Positions 34,735 through 47,714 of a stretch of DNA of 64,000 nucleotides are shown piece after piece. The notes under the pieces are model-generated. The model searched no databases, had not been told where the DNA came from, and saw only the letters and a program-made list of their open reading frames with translations. Position numbers and translations under genes: made by a program. Every line of letters begins with the position of its first letter. Position 1 is the first letter of the stretch. Source of the stretch: Proteles cristata cristata (lineage: Eukaryota > Chordata > Mammalia > Carnivora > Hyaenidae); NCBI GenBank assembly GCA_017311185.1, contig JAESUZ010004533.1:992001-1056000 (forward strand), written 5' to 3'.

Positions 34735-36226
34735 GAGTTCTAGTTGTCCTGAGGGATTTCAGGTTGCGACACATTTAAAGACTTAACTGTGTCGGAAAAA
34801 AAAGCAAGGTGAAAAAACAGAGTTGGAAAACACATTTGAAGATTCAGGTAGTTAAGATTTCAAACAAAGACCAGGCCTGAAGGTACAGCTTTATCACTGA
34901 ACATGTGATAGGTGGGAAAATTCTTTGCCCCTAAGAAAAGGTACTTTTATGTCTGGCATCAGAATGTATTCATGATGAATATATGGCTTTCCAAATTCAT
35001 CATAACCATTTCTTAAATCCTCTTCGTCTGTGCTCAGACTTCTTGCCTGCTCACTACTCCTTCACTTGATCTTGATAAACTGTGGGTATCTAGTAAAGGG
35101 CTCTATACTCCACTTAAATCAGTGAATTTGTTTATGTCCAGCAATGATGATGAGTCCAATATTCTGCCAGTAACAATAGTTGTGTTTTTGAGGTAACGGT
35201 TTATTTATTATTAATTATTATTCAGTGTTAGTACACGAACAACATCATTGACTGAACCCAGAAGTATGAATTTAGTTTCCAGGTGTTTGGTGATGATGGT
35301 GGTGCCATTTAAAATGGTGTTTTAAGGTTAGCTTTTAAATTTATTTTGAAGTTTTTATTTTAGAAAACTGCTTGAAGTAGGAAGTAAGAATAGCTGATTG
35401 TATCTTTCCAGACGTTGGACTCAGTGCAGAAGGGCAATCTCTTCTAGGTATATACCAGTTCTTTGTGTTCGTTTTTGTTGTTTTGTTTTTGTTTTTGATG
35501 ACAACTCCAAATATTACTTTCATATCTTGAATCCTTCATCAAATTATCTACACATTGTGATAAGAAAGGTTGTATAAGAAATCAAAAAAGACTTGGTTCA
35601 CTTTTGCTACCCTTCACTCTCTCTCCTTTTCCCTGTTTGTTGTTATGGTACTGTGTTGAGATTCTGGTTTTTCTTCTGGTAAATTTTGTAACCACGGAAA
35701 AATATACTTAAGCCTCTATTTCTGGCTCCAATCTTTTGAAGCATATCTTATAAGACAAAACTCAACTTTCTGCTTTATAAGAAAAATACATTAAATTGTA
35801 CCTGTTTTGTTACCCTCTTTCTTCTCTTGTATACACTTTTTTTTTTTTGAGCCTCACTTTCACTTTCACATCATTAAGTTGTTAATATTGACATTCTGTC
35901 CTGTGAGGACAACCACTGCTTCTCTTCCTTTGTCCCTAGATTGACTCTAAAAGTAGAAAAGAAATAAACATTTACATTACTGTGACCCTGTACACATTAA
36001 GATCTGGCTAAGACTCCATTTCCTCCTCCAAAAGATCTGATGCCATAAAGCTGGGCCACCCAGAGCAGAATGTTGCTGGCATAAGGTCAGATGGGTCCTC
36101 TTTTCTTATGCTCAATCTATTGCTTAACATTCAAATATATTGTTATTTGTTTTATATTTAGACTTCAAAAGATATTTGTCCTGGTTTTCCAATTATCATA
36201 CTGCCTGTTTTCTCTTGCAGAGTCAT

Positions 36227-36289
36227 TGTTCTCTCTCTCTCTCGCCCTCTGTCTCTTTCTCTCCTTCCCTCCCTCTCTCCCTGTCTCTA
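36227..36289. repeat. CT-rich low-complexity tract
   Basis: ttctctctctctctcgccct and further ctccc/ctctt units. It may be an orphan SINE body. Confidence 0.75.
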
Positions 36290-39200
36290 CATTATAATCA
36301 TGAGTCTTCAACCACCTTAGAGACTTCCCTTCTGGACCTCTTTCTCCCTGTTCCCAGCTTTACTGGTTACTTTGTAAGTTTGCTATTTAACTGCCCTCCC
36401 CTGAATTCCCTTCTTGGATAGAATACCATCTCATGAATTTCATGTTTTACTCTTACATAATTTACTTCCTACGTTTTTAGGATATGTCTTCAAATACATC
36501 CCCATACTAGGGTCCAAGGGAAGAAAACTCTCAGTAAATGTCTAAAAAATAGCTTTATTCTGCCTTGTACTTAATTGATGGCTTGGTTGGATCTGGAAGC
36601 ATTGATAGAAAATTATTTTCCATCACAGTTTTGAAGGAATTACCTGGTTGTTTCTAATATTTTCTACTGCAATAAGAAATACCTGGGATGATTTGGTGTC
36701 ATCTGTCATTCCTTGTACAGGGGACTCAGTACACCCTTCCAGTATGAAGATTCATATCCTCAGCACTAGAACATTTCTTCGTATTATTTATTAGCTATTT
36801 TGCCACCCTCAATGTCTTCTGATTTTTCAGAATCCCACTGGAATTCTGTTAACCAAACATCATACCCAGTGGGATGACATTGCTCTTACATTTTTCTCTC
36901 ATATTTATCTTTTTGCTTTACACATTCTACATGTTCTCAATTTTATCTTACAACCTTTCTAACTTTTAATTTCAGAATAATACTGTTATCCATAATAGAA
37001 GCATTTTTGATCCCTGATATTGTCTTTTAATAGCATCCTATTTTGTATTCATGAGTGAATTTTCCCCTTGAATATCTATAAATACATGATTTACAGTTTT
37101 TTTAAAGTTCCTTTCTTTCTGTGTAATTCTTCCCTTTCCTCCAAGATCAGAGATTTTTCAGCTGTTTTATGTTCTGTTCTCTCTTTCCTGCTGTTTAGTG
37201 ATAGATGGTTTAGGAATTTCCTGGGTAATTGGAATGAGTTTCCTCTGCTGCTATGAAAGAAGACTGACTTTCCCCCTCCTGAATCTCTGATCTGAAGAAG
37301 TCAGATCAGGAATTCTGTGCAGGTGAGAAGGGAGATAGGGCAGTTTATTCTCCTGAGAATGGCCAGGATGGCATACACACTAGAAGTCTTGGTATTCCCA
37401 GATATTTGTTCTGTTTCTTTAAGGACAGCCCTCTGGTTTCTTGCCCCTAGGTAGATGCCAAATGAATGGGATGGACATCTTATCCTGCTTCTGTAACATA
37501 GACCATCAGTGATCCTGCATATCTACTATTTTCAGCATAGTGTTTTAATATCATTTAAATCTTATAAAATTCAAATTACTTGATGTACCTTGGTGTTATA
37601 TCTTCATGGAGTTTCCTTTGAGCAAGTTGGTTTACTTTGAAGCAACCTAGCAGTATATTTTAGATTGTCAATTTTTCACTTACTTTTATCTGTCAACCAA
37701 TCAACCTCTATTTTCTACATTTCTGGTATTTATTTAAAATGTCCTCCATTGGTGAAAACTCCTTTTACGCTTTGTGGGATTACATAGTCTCCAACGACTT
37801 TATTTTTTCTTGCATATCTAGAGGGGTCCTGCAGAGGGCTCCTGGAGTGATGGTTGGCAAATTCATGAACCCACTCTTTATCCTAGTCCAGCAGGATCAA
37901 TATGGTTTGAAAGTAACCTCATGAAATGTTGTCTTAGCTGTGATGAGATAATTGTCTAATAGTTGTGTAGATTATTAGATTTGGAAAAGAAATGACAGAC
38001 ATCACAGGAGTGATATTTAAATCTGTTCATAACTTAAGCTGCCAGCAGTCTAAATATATGTTATTAAGGCAAGATTTTGTTGGAATATTTACGAATGAAT
38101 ATATGAATTAACTGGATACCTGCTTTCCAAAAAGAGTTCTGGATTGTGTTTTTGCTCTTCCACATGTCTGGTTTTCCTAGGATGGGGTAGCCAGAGGAAG
38201 TGGTAACGTATGGAAGGAGATGTGTAGCTTTACAATTTAGTATCAGTAGCATTCAGGAAAGGAAGGTGCTTTTCAAGACCTCTTCAACCTTCCAATAAAT
38301 AGGTAATGGGAATAATTCTAGACTAAATTATTCATTACCACTTATAAAGCTTCTTTAGAGGCTTCTAGTCCTTGTCAGTGGGCAGCTTGCTTCCTAGGAG
38401 TATAGAAGATGTTTGTGAATTTCTAATTTCTAGTGTATTTTATATTCATACAATGAAGTTGGCTATTGCAGCTGGAGTGGCTTAATGCTTTGAGCCCTAA
38501 CGTTATAATTCAAGAAATATCCTGCCTGACAGATGTTTAGGACCCATATCCCATTCCATGCTCACTGATGCAAAGACTTTTCATCCAACATTATTCTATA
38601 CTGTCTCCCAGAGGGGGAATGCAGGTGAACACTAATTAAATATAAGATAACTAAAGGCCAGAAAATATAAATATGTGATGTAGAGAGTAGGCATGAGGCA
38701 AAGTGCTGAGTGAAAAGAAATGAGATGAGAAATAAGCTGTGGGTGGCAGGGTGGGGGGAGCAACTAGAAACCAGAAGAAAATTTCAAGTTAACTTTAGGA
38801 ATCAGGGAGATTGGGGGAAAAACTGTGATGCAGTCTGGAGCCAGGGAAGGGTTAAGAGGAAAATCAGAATGTTCTGGTCTTGAAATCCAAGTGAATAAGC
38901 AATAAACTCACATTCCAGGTGACTATAGAGAGAATATTTTATCATGGGGGCTAGGGGGTGGAGTTGTTCTTGGAGCCCTGATTGAAAACTCTAAGCAGTT
39001 TTAAGGACTGGAATTTTAAAAAGGATAATTTCTAGGCTTGATATTGTTTAGATCTGAAAACCTGGCTGACCTGGGACTGACGTGGGTGGCTGTAATTTGC
39101 CTTTCTGTACTCAGCTAGAGTCCTAAAATTATGAAGCCAATAACAGAGTAGATATTCCTTCCTAAATGGAAGAGGGCTGTAGTAGAAGACACATTTTACC

Positions 39201-40164
39201 AGAGATTAGTGGAAGAAACCATTTGGCCAGTACCATTGTCACAGCAAAATGGACTGACGCTAGCTAAGCTTTCTCCTCCAGAGTCCTCCACCCGGTTTCA
39301 TTCAACTTGTGACAGCATGTTAACACTACCTGAGAAGTATCTGCCTGTCAGTATGTGACTGGCAGTTCTGAGCTGACTACAAAGTGTTCCTTTCTTCTTG
39401 CAGTAGAATAAAATTAAAAATAAAATTCACCTTCAGCATTTTTGTCTCTTTTTGAACCATTTCAGTATATCTTGGGAGAAAAAAGTTTCATTCCATGGAG
39501 CTTGTCAGGAATGTTAAATAGCTAAACTGTAAAGCACCTCGTAGCAAACAATAGTTACTTGGTACTTTTGCCTGCCTCATTGTGGGGAGCAAATTAGGGA
39601 CATGTTGGTTTGTGGCTAAATTATGTAAAACAAAAAATAAAACTAGATTAAGAAGTGACTCAATCTTTATATGACCTGCTGTTTTGAGAGAAGAAACACC
39701 ATTTTCCTTATTAGGTTCTTGTGAATCTTTTGTGTGTTCATTTGGAACAGCTAACATTTGAGGCATAACTTAAAAAAGAATAATTTTGAAAAGTATGATA
39801 GAGTGGCATTTTGAGGAATCAGAAATATGGGGCTGAATCATGGCTGTTGAGCAGCTAATTTGCAAAGGCATTGTTCTTCTCTGGTTTATTTTCAAGGATT
39901 ACAGGTCTTGATTTGTTCTTCTCCCTGATTTCCCTTTCAATACGGTCAACTTTGACAGAGATTTTACATTTGCTTAGCACGTTTCATCCAAGCTAGATCC
40001 AAATCCCTTTGTCATGATTTCCAACGGATTAAAGAGCTACAAACAATTGTCATGATACCGAAGCCACTAGATAATACTAGCTCTAGTATTACCCTTTTTA
40101 AAATTTAATTTTAATTTTATTAAAACCCTATGGAAGAATAGCTCCATTTACGTTTCAAACTAAT

Positions 40165-40574
40165 CAAAATTTTTTTGTTTATTTTTGTTTTTTGTTTTTT
40201 TATAATTATTATTTTTTTAAATTTACATCAAAGTTAGTTAGCATATAATGCAACAATGATTTCAGGAGTAGATTCCTAAATGCCCCTCACCCACTTAGCC
40301 TACCCCCCTCCCACAACCTCTCCTGTAACCTTCTGTTTGTTCTCCATATTTAAAAGTTTTATGTTTTTGCCCACCTCCTTGTTTTTATATGATTTTTACT
40401 TCCCTTCCCTGTGTTAATCTGTTTTGTATCTTCAAGTCTTCATATTAGTGAAGTCATATGATATTTGTCTTTCTCTGACTGACAAATTTTGCTTAGCATA
40501 ATACCCTCTAGTTCCATCCATGTAGTTGCAAATGGCAAAATTTCATTCTTTTTGATTGCCAAGTAATACTCTAT

Positions 40575-40627
<53 letters not shown>

Positions 40628-41337
40628 CACATCTTCTTTATCCATTCATCTGTCAATGAACATTTTGGCTCTTTCCATACTTTGGCTATTGTTGATAGTG
40701 CTGCTATAAATATTGGAGTGCGTGTGTCCCTTTGAAATAGCACATTTATATCCCTTGGATATAATACCTAGTAGTGCAATTGCTGGGTCATAGGAGTAGT
40801 TCTATTTTTAATTTTTTGAAGAACCTCCATACTGTTTTCCAGAGTGGCTGCACCAGTTTAGATTCCCACTAGCAATACAAAAGAGATCCTCTTCCTCTGC
40901 ACCCTCACCAATATCTGTTGTTGTCTGAGTTAATGCTAGCCATTCTGATGGGTGTGAGGGTCGTATCTCATTGTGGTTTTGATTGTATTTCCCTGATGAT
41001 GAGTGATGTTGAAAAATTTTTCATGTATTTATTGCATCCTGAATGTTGTTTGGAAATGTCTATTCATGTCATTTGCCCATTTCTTCACTGGATCATTTAT
41101 TTTTGGATGTTGAATTTGATAATTCTTTACCGTTTTGGATACTAACCCCTTGTGATATGTCATTTACAAATATCTTCTCTCATTCTATCAATTTCCTTTT
41201 AGTTTTTTCCTGATTGTTTCCCTTGCTCTGCAAGTTTTTTATTTTGATAAGGTCCCAATAGTTCATTTTTGCTTTTGTTTCCCTTGCCTCCAGAGATGTG
41301 TTGAGTAAGAAGTTGCTGTGGCCAACCTGATCCCAGC
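40165..41337 (-). mobile_element. Feline-type L1, 3' part of ORF2 plus 3' UTR
   Basis: On the - strand the element runs from ggccacagcaacttcttact (right end) through ORF2 C-terminal text (protein landmarks FIAALSTIAK, EWIKKMWY) and a 3' UTR containing gaatctactcctgaaatcat. It ends in the T-rich (A-rich on - strand) 40165-40225. It is 5'-truncated, the reading frame is broken, and it carries a (TG)23 microsatellite at the usual 'ATATACA' spot of L1 ORF2. Confidence 0.93.
40579..40624. repeat. (TG)23 microsatellite inside L1 ORF2
   Basis: 46 uninterrupted bases. It gives the artificial (TH)n run in the - strand translation. Confidence 0.95.
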
Positions 41338-41339
41338 AT

Positions 41340-43420
41340 TTTAACTCAGGGTAGACATTATTACCTGAAATGAGGGAAATTTTATAATAATTTTTAAATA
41401 GGCAATAGATTAATGATCTTCATATGAATTTAAGTGAGTAATCATTTACCCCAAGGTCAGACTTTTCATTAAAAATCTTCAAAAAATCTGTAATTATGTA
41501 GTTAAAATGATAGTCCACAGAGAGCTAAAAGAGAAAGCTAGGCAGTTTCATGATCAGATAACCCCTACACTGTTTCATTTTCAAAATTGACATCAGCACT
41601 GAATCAATTAAATTAACAGAACTTTTTCAATTAAAAAAATGAAATCATTTAGAAATATTATTTTATTTCTTGGAATATTTCTGTTTTTTGTTATCAGTGT
41701 AAGTATGATTACATCACAAGTACTCTTGTTTTATGAATTCACAAAATCTTAAACAGAGTAATGAACTCATGTTGGAGAGGCCTGAGTCAGGAGAAGATAT
41801 TAGTATTTTGGAAGCTTTTTCTCCTTTTTTTGCCTTTTAGGTCATCTCAGTTATGTTTCTTCATTCTAATTTTGAGACCCTCAAACATGAATGCATAACA
41901 GCAGCCAAATTTCTTCCTTTCTTCTTATTATAAATGGTTTACTAAATAATTTTGATTTATGGTGGTATAAATAAAACATTGTTTATTTCTTCTTTTTTGT
42001 CCTTTAGAAAAGTTGAGTACCAATTCATAGATTTCTGATTATTTTTGTCTACCAAAATGAACTCAGCAGCTTTTGGGTACAGCTCATATCCTATTCAAAG
42101 CTCTACCCCTCACATTTCCAATGTAGCCTAGAGCTGTTATTTACGACCAACTGAAGTGTGAGTGAGGGCTTGTGGGGAGGGATTGGAACAGGTTGTGTGT
42201 CCGGTTTGGTGTTCTCCTTTTGTACATCTTATTTCCCTCTCTCTACAGCTGATTGGGGGCAGGGAAGGAGCAGTAGGTGAGACTGAGTTCATTTTTATAT
42301 AACTGGAGGTTCATCAGTAGTGGAGAAATACCTTTGTTCTCACTCTGGTTCAGTTTGATTCCATCCACTAGTGACGTTGGCTGACAGTTTCCAAATTAGT
42401 GGTATATGTGATTTTCTTGGGTTGAGTTCAGCCTTGACCTCACATCTTCTTTGATGAGAAGCTTTTAGAAAACAGCACCCATAATATCCCTTCTTCCTTG
42501 TTGTTGATAAAAATCTCCAATCAAAACTCTTTGACCAGGAAAGATGTGACTTGGACTCCTTGTGTGACTCAGAAGCTTCAGGAAAAGCCTATAGTTCCTG
42601 CCTATTATCTAACTTATATATATTTTTCACACAAATGTGAAGCCATTTGAACCATTAAGTCCTTTTTCTCCATCTCCGAGGTCTTGGAAGCCGCCCACTA
42701 TCTCTAAATATAGCTGTAATCATCACCCTAACTTTTTACTCTGAACTGGGATGAGATACTCTGTTATTATAATTTCCTATCCCCTTTGTTCGGGCTCCTT
42801 GCAAGCCTCCAGCCTTTAGAAATCGCTAGCAATAAGCACTCTCTCTGTTGACATATACCTCACACGTGTTGGGACATACATCGAGAGATTCCAAAAACCA
42901 TATAGCACCATCCTTCTTTCTGGTGGTAGCCCCAGGTGTATCTGTGAGATCTGTTGCTTAGTGAACATCCATAGAACATATTTTCATGTAGATCCCAGTA
43001 GTCTCTACAAGTGGTTTGATTGGCAAACCCTCATTCTGAGGAGGAGCCAGTGCCAGTGTGAATATTGCCTTTCTCAAGGCTGGTGAGTCAGATGGATGTC
43101 CTCCCCACCATTTTCCCCTATGTAGATAAGAGGTTATAGTTAAGGATGGGTAGCGACATTCATCCTTAAAGTGGGGTAACTTCTGGAGCATCTTGGTTGA
43201 CCTTCTAGATAGCTCAGTGACTCTTTTGAATGCAAATCAAATGTGAGCTGGGGACAACTCTTCTTGGACCTTTCAGCTTTGGGTCTTGGATTTCTGGGGT
43301 AAAGAAAAGTCATGTCCAACATTCTGTTACACTATGATTTCTGAGTGTTTTCACTGATGGCACGAAAGGCAATGAATGTTGCTAGCTAAATATGCATTTT
43401 TAACTTCATAAGGAAAGCAG
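41340..43420. other. Intronic sequence, partly GC-richer (42.0-43.3 kb)
   Basis: No SINE. 42050-43330 is less AT-rich than its neighbours and has two overlapping - strand open frames (77 and 60 codons) with no recognised family. It might be a very old repeat. Confidence 0.45.
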
Positions 43421-43437
43421 AAATTCTGATATTATAA

Positions 43438-43645
43438 TTTTTTAACATTTATTTACTTTTGAGAGACAGAGAGAGACACGAGTAGGGGATGCCTTGAGGT
43501 GGAGGTGGGGACACAGAATCTGAAGCAGGCTCCAGGCTCTGAGAGCTGTCAGCACAGAGTCTGATGTGGGGCTCCAACACAGACCACGAGATCATGACCT
43601 GAGCAAAGTTGGACCGCTTAATGACTGAGCCACTTAAGTGCCCCT
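43438..43645 (-). mobile_element. SINEC, reversed
   Basis: gatgtggggctccaacacag, gagatcatgacctgagcaaa and gactgagccacttaagtgcc. Perfect 18-base duplication gaaattctgatattataa at 43420-43437 and 43646-43663. Confidence 0.96.
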
Positions 43646-43692
43646 GAAATTCTGATATTATAAATAAGAAGAGACTTAAGAAAATGATTCAA

Positions 43693-43920
43693 GGGCGCCA
43701 CCGGGTGGCTCAGTCGGTTAAGCGTCCGACTTTCGCTCAGGTCATGATCTCGCGATTGTGGGTTCGAGCCCCGCGTCGGGCTCTGTGCGACTCTCCAGCT
43801 CAGAGCCTGGAGCTGTTTCATTTGTGACTCCTCTCTCTCTGACCACTCCCCTGCTCACGCTGTCTCTCTCTCTCTCTCTCTCTCTCCTCCTAGAAATAAA
43901 CCAAAATATTTAAAAAAGAA
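43693..43920 (+). mobile_element. SINEC, younger type with several small indels
   Basis: gggcgccaccgggtggctca has two extra bases, and gttcgagccccgcgtcgggc is intact. ctgtttcatttgtgactcct and gaccactcccctgctcacgc differ by indels from sister copies. Target duplication aaaatgattcaa at 43681-43692 and 43921-43932. Confidence 0.95.
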
Positions 43921-43932
43921 AAAATGATTCAA

Positions 43933-45205
43933 AATATCAAGAATTTAAAAATACCATTCATTGATGTCAGAATTGGCTGAGAATGGAGTGCAATGCCTGT
44001 GTACTCTACAAGGCCAGATGCCTTATTAACTGCATTATAATAAGGGGAAGTGTCAGAGGGCTATAGGACTGCCACATTTATTGTAAAGGACTTTTAAGCC
44101 TAAAAGCATCATGCCCACGCATTGTGCCCTGAGAAGTACTGCAATGTTTTGAATATTTGTTAGCCACTTAACATTTCCTTAGTAATTCTTTGTTTTGATC
44201 ATCTTTGTGACATTTAGAGCTCATTCATTTTAAGACTTTGCTTATTTTAAGATAAGTTATACCTAGATTTCATTTCTAATTTTAGATTGTTGTTAAGTTT
44301 TATTACTTACATTGAAACTTTTTATTTAGTTTACTTTTACTGAGCATTTCTTCAGCAATATACACTTGGTATTCTTTCATTTCTTTGAATGAAACTTAAT
44401 GCAGTAAATGTCCCCCATGCCAGGACTCTCTGAATTAAGACTTAAACAATTGATTAGAAAGCTAACCAGACATTATCAGTCACCCGTAGTAAGTAGTTTG
44501 TGGTGAACTGGAAGCAAGAACATCCCGCACTTTTATCCATGAAAATGAACAAGTCTTAGTGATGTCTTTGACACAAATGGAATCTTTCTCATTTCTCATT
44601 ATCAAAAATTACAAATACTTCTCTATTTTTTTGGACAGTAAGACAGTTTATCTCTCAAGTTTAGTTTCTTTTATGATGCATCCCAGCTTGACAGTTTATG
44701 GTTTTTATTATAAGCTTTTTATATACACTGTGATTATATTGCCCAGCTTTGTGAGATATATTGTAGACTAAATCAACTGGCTTCCATATTATTTAAAAGT
44801 GTAAAAATGCCTTATACATCATACACCCTTTACAGAACACAAAATAAAATCCCATGGATAGAGGAGAGTTTGTCAACATTGCTACTGACCAAAATACTTC
44901 TATTATCATTTGCTAGTAACATGGTAGAGCATCCTGGGGGTTTTTGTTTTACTACTTTTTATAAGTTTTTTCCCCCTAAGGAGGTACAAGATGAAAGATG
45001 ACAATAATAGTCATTATGGTAGACCAGGTGAAATCATGGTCTACACATTCCAGTGTGTGGACAGATGGTGGAATCAGTAGATCCTGTAATGAGTCTATCA
45101 GGAGGAGGAAAGTTGACTAATGAGTTTTAGATGGAGCTGAATTCTAGTATTGAACCTCTCATTAAGGAGAGGAGTTGGGAAGCTCTCATAACTTCATAGA
45201 CCACT
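43933..45205. other. AT-rich intronic sequence, nothing recognised
   Basis: About 1.3 kb without clear repeats or coding signal. Confidence 0.45.
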
Positions 45206-45220
45206 ATAATAATTAAGTTA

Positions 45221-45439
45221 GGAGTGCCTGGGTGGCTCAGTTGGTTAAGTGTCCGACTTCAGCTCCGTCATGACCTCGCGGTTCATGGGTTCAAGCCCTG
45301 CGTTGTGCTCTGTGCTGACAGCTAGCTCAGAGCCTGAAGCCTGTCTTTGGATTCTGTGTCTCCCTCTCTCTCTGACCCTCCCTCTGCTCATGCTGTCCCT
45401 ATCTCTCTCTCAAAATAAAACGTTAAAATTTTTTAAAAA
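45221..45439 (+). mobile_element. SINEC, younger-type body
   Basis: Head ggagtgcctgggtggctcag, agctagctcagagcctgaag, tctctctgaccctccctctg. Perfect 12-base duplication ataattaagtta at 45209-45220 and 45440-45451. Confidence 0.95.
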
Positions 45440-45451
45440 ATAATTAAGTTA

Positions 45452-47066
45452 AACACAGGATTGTCATTTGTTGATGTATTTTATTAATATGTTTATCTAA
45501 TAAATTTGGGAAATACACATTTTATCCATCCTCATTGAATATCACTATCTTTATCCTATTCCTAAGTAGTATCAATCCTCAACATTGTTTAATAACCATC
45601 TTTGAAATTGGAATGTTGATGCTTCAAAATGGTACCTATTATTGCAGTGCTTATTTATGGCATTTTTGGCTTCTTTGAAGAAATCTGCAAGAAAGTCATC
45701 TATTCACTATATAAGATCTAACTACACACCATTCTGTGTTTTTATCCAAAAAGGACATATTTGACCAAGAAATCTGATCTGTGCTATTTGGGTTTTTTAT
45801 ATTGTACTCTTTGATATTTGCTGGTTCATTTCATCTCTATGCAGAGATTTATTTCCATTTATTTATTGACTCATTTATAAGTAACAAGAGAAGCTGGCTG
45901 AAAGTATTTCTGTCATTTGAGATCTTGACCTGTAAACAAACATCTTTCTAAAATTTATGAATCAAGGATGCAATAGTTTTATGTAATTTTTTCTCTATTA
46001 CTTTCTACCTTGTCATTAAATAGAGCAATATTATTTGGGGACTTTTTAAACCAGATGGAATCCTATCAACTCATTATAATTGGAAACCTTGCTACTAGCT
46101 TGACTTCTAGTTAGAAATCAATGACTTGCATAATCACTAATATAGACTAAAAATTATATGATTTGAAAATTTCACTGCCCAACATTTTTATGTTCTTTCA
46201 TCTGAAATAGTTCAGTCATGCCTTTAAAAAATGAAGCAAAGGCAGAGCAGGATATAAGTGTTGCTGCTGATACAAAAGAGTAGATTAGCCTTGCCCTCTG
46301 ACAATGCAGCTTTCTATTTTTGGGTTAGATTCCAAGTGGCAATACATTTGTTGCTTTAGCTCTCTCAGATCATAAAATGATCATGTCTGTTGACATGATT
46401 ACAGATGCTGCTATTCAAGACTATCCAGAATTTCAAAGAAAAAAAACATAATGTATCAATTGCAAGTAGAGGCACATGTCACTTTCAGAGGCATTAAACT
46501 CACTACTCCTACATGGAGGCTATGAAACAGAAAAAAATAAGACTGAAATTGTCAGTTCCAGTTTAAAATAATGGTTTACACTCCTACCACGTGGAGCCCT
46601 GATGTGTATCCTCTAACATTTCGGTACGATTGGGAGAATTCACCAAATCAGTTGAGCTTTTTTTTGAGCATTTTTTAGTTCTGATGCTAAACACATTCCC
46701 CCACCCCAGTCTTGTCTCAGTATAGGTTGTGAAGCCATTGAAATGGCATTTTAGAAGGAACTGAGGCACAATCAGACAATTTGATCTGTTCAAGAATTAT
46801 CCAGCATGACAGTAATTGAGACAGAGTTTGAATCTTCAACTGGTGTTGAAATTACTAGTAACTGACACTTGCTTCAAGATCAGTACGGGACTGATTTTGC
46901 CTTTCTAGCCCATTCCTTTGTGAGCATTACTCATACCACTTATACACCATGATTTGCTCTGGCAAAATGTGTGTAAGGATGCCTTGCGTCAGTACCACTC
47001 TCTCTTTACAAAGGTAGCAGCAGGGCATCTGAACCTGGCTTTGTCACACATGTTAGGTTTTTGGGT

Positions 47067-47099
<33 letters not shown>

Positions 47100-47630
47100 C
47101 ATATTTGGCATCCTTGTGGCACTGGACTCTGAGCACTTCCTAGTCTCACCCAGAGCTGTCTTGGCTCTGTCTTCAGATTTCAAACTTTTCTTCTTCAAAA
47201 CATCTTAACACAGAGGAGCTCACCAGTGAGGCATTGCTGTAGTCCGCTCTGCTTGCCAGTCTTTCTAGAGGTAGTGAATGTCATAGGAAGAGATCCCTGA
47301 TCCCTTCTCTAGGAAGCAGCCTCCCTGCAGGCAGTTCATTTATCAGGGCGAGCACAGGACTCTGTTTTGCCTTTCTCTTTGTACTTCTTCTTTATGCTGT
47401 CCTCTAACCCCCTTTCTTCAAAACAATACCTATTTTTATATCCTGTTTTTTCAAGTATTTGTGTGGATTCTAAGTAAAGCTAAAGACCCCAATGAAGCAG
47501 CCTTGGCATTTATACCTGATTAGAGAAAGAAACTAAGGGCAATGCAATGAAACTGATGCTCACTTTAGAGGCAAATACTTTTTCAGAACAACTAAAAAAA
47601 AAAACCCATACACATTACATTAGAGTCTTC
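45452..47630. other. Intronic sequence, nothing recognised
   Basis: About 2.2 kb, AT-rich, with a ttttg-repeat run near 47070-47095 (five units). No coding signature. Confidence 0.45.
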
Positions 47631-47692
47631 TCTTCCTTCCTTCCTTCCTTCCTTCCTTCCTTCCTTCCTTCCTTCCTTCCTTCCTTCCTTCC
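47631..47692. repeat. (TTCC)n microsatellite
   Basis: About fifteen uninterrupted TTCC units, followed by a tctttctttctttg and CT-rich run. Confidence 0.95.
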
Positions 47693-47714
47693 TCTTTCTT
47701 TCTTTGTTTCTCTC

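Larger units (their letters stand above)
34195..40160. other. Long SINE-free intronic stretch
   Basis: About 6 kb with no SINE and no clear L1. It holds a (GAAA)n-like run (34699-34734) and a pyrimidine-rich run (36227-36289). Part of 36600-37260 may be an old, unassigned repeat. No coding evidence. Confidence 0.45.

Noticed and set aside
40543..40743. - strand frame with a histidine-threonine run
   Set aside because: It is the C-terminal part of L1 ORF2 interrupted by a TG microsatellite, so not a host gene.
42958..43322. Two overlapping - strand frames that might be a retroviral remnant
   Set aside because: No diagnostic motif and no flanking long terminal repeats were visible, so no such call is made.
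47631..47692. Regular repeat that could suggest a CRISPR-like array
   Set aside because: It is a pure tetranucleotide microsatellite without spacers, in a mammalian genome.
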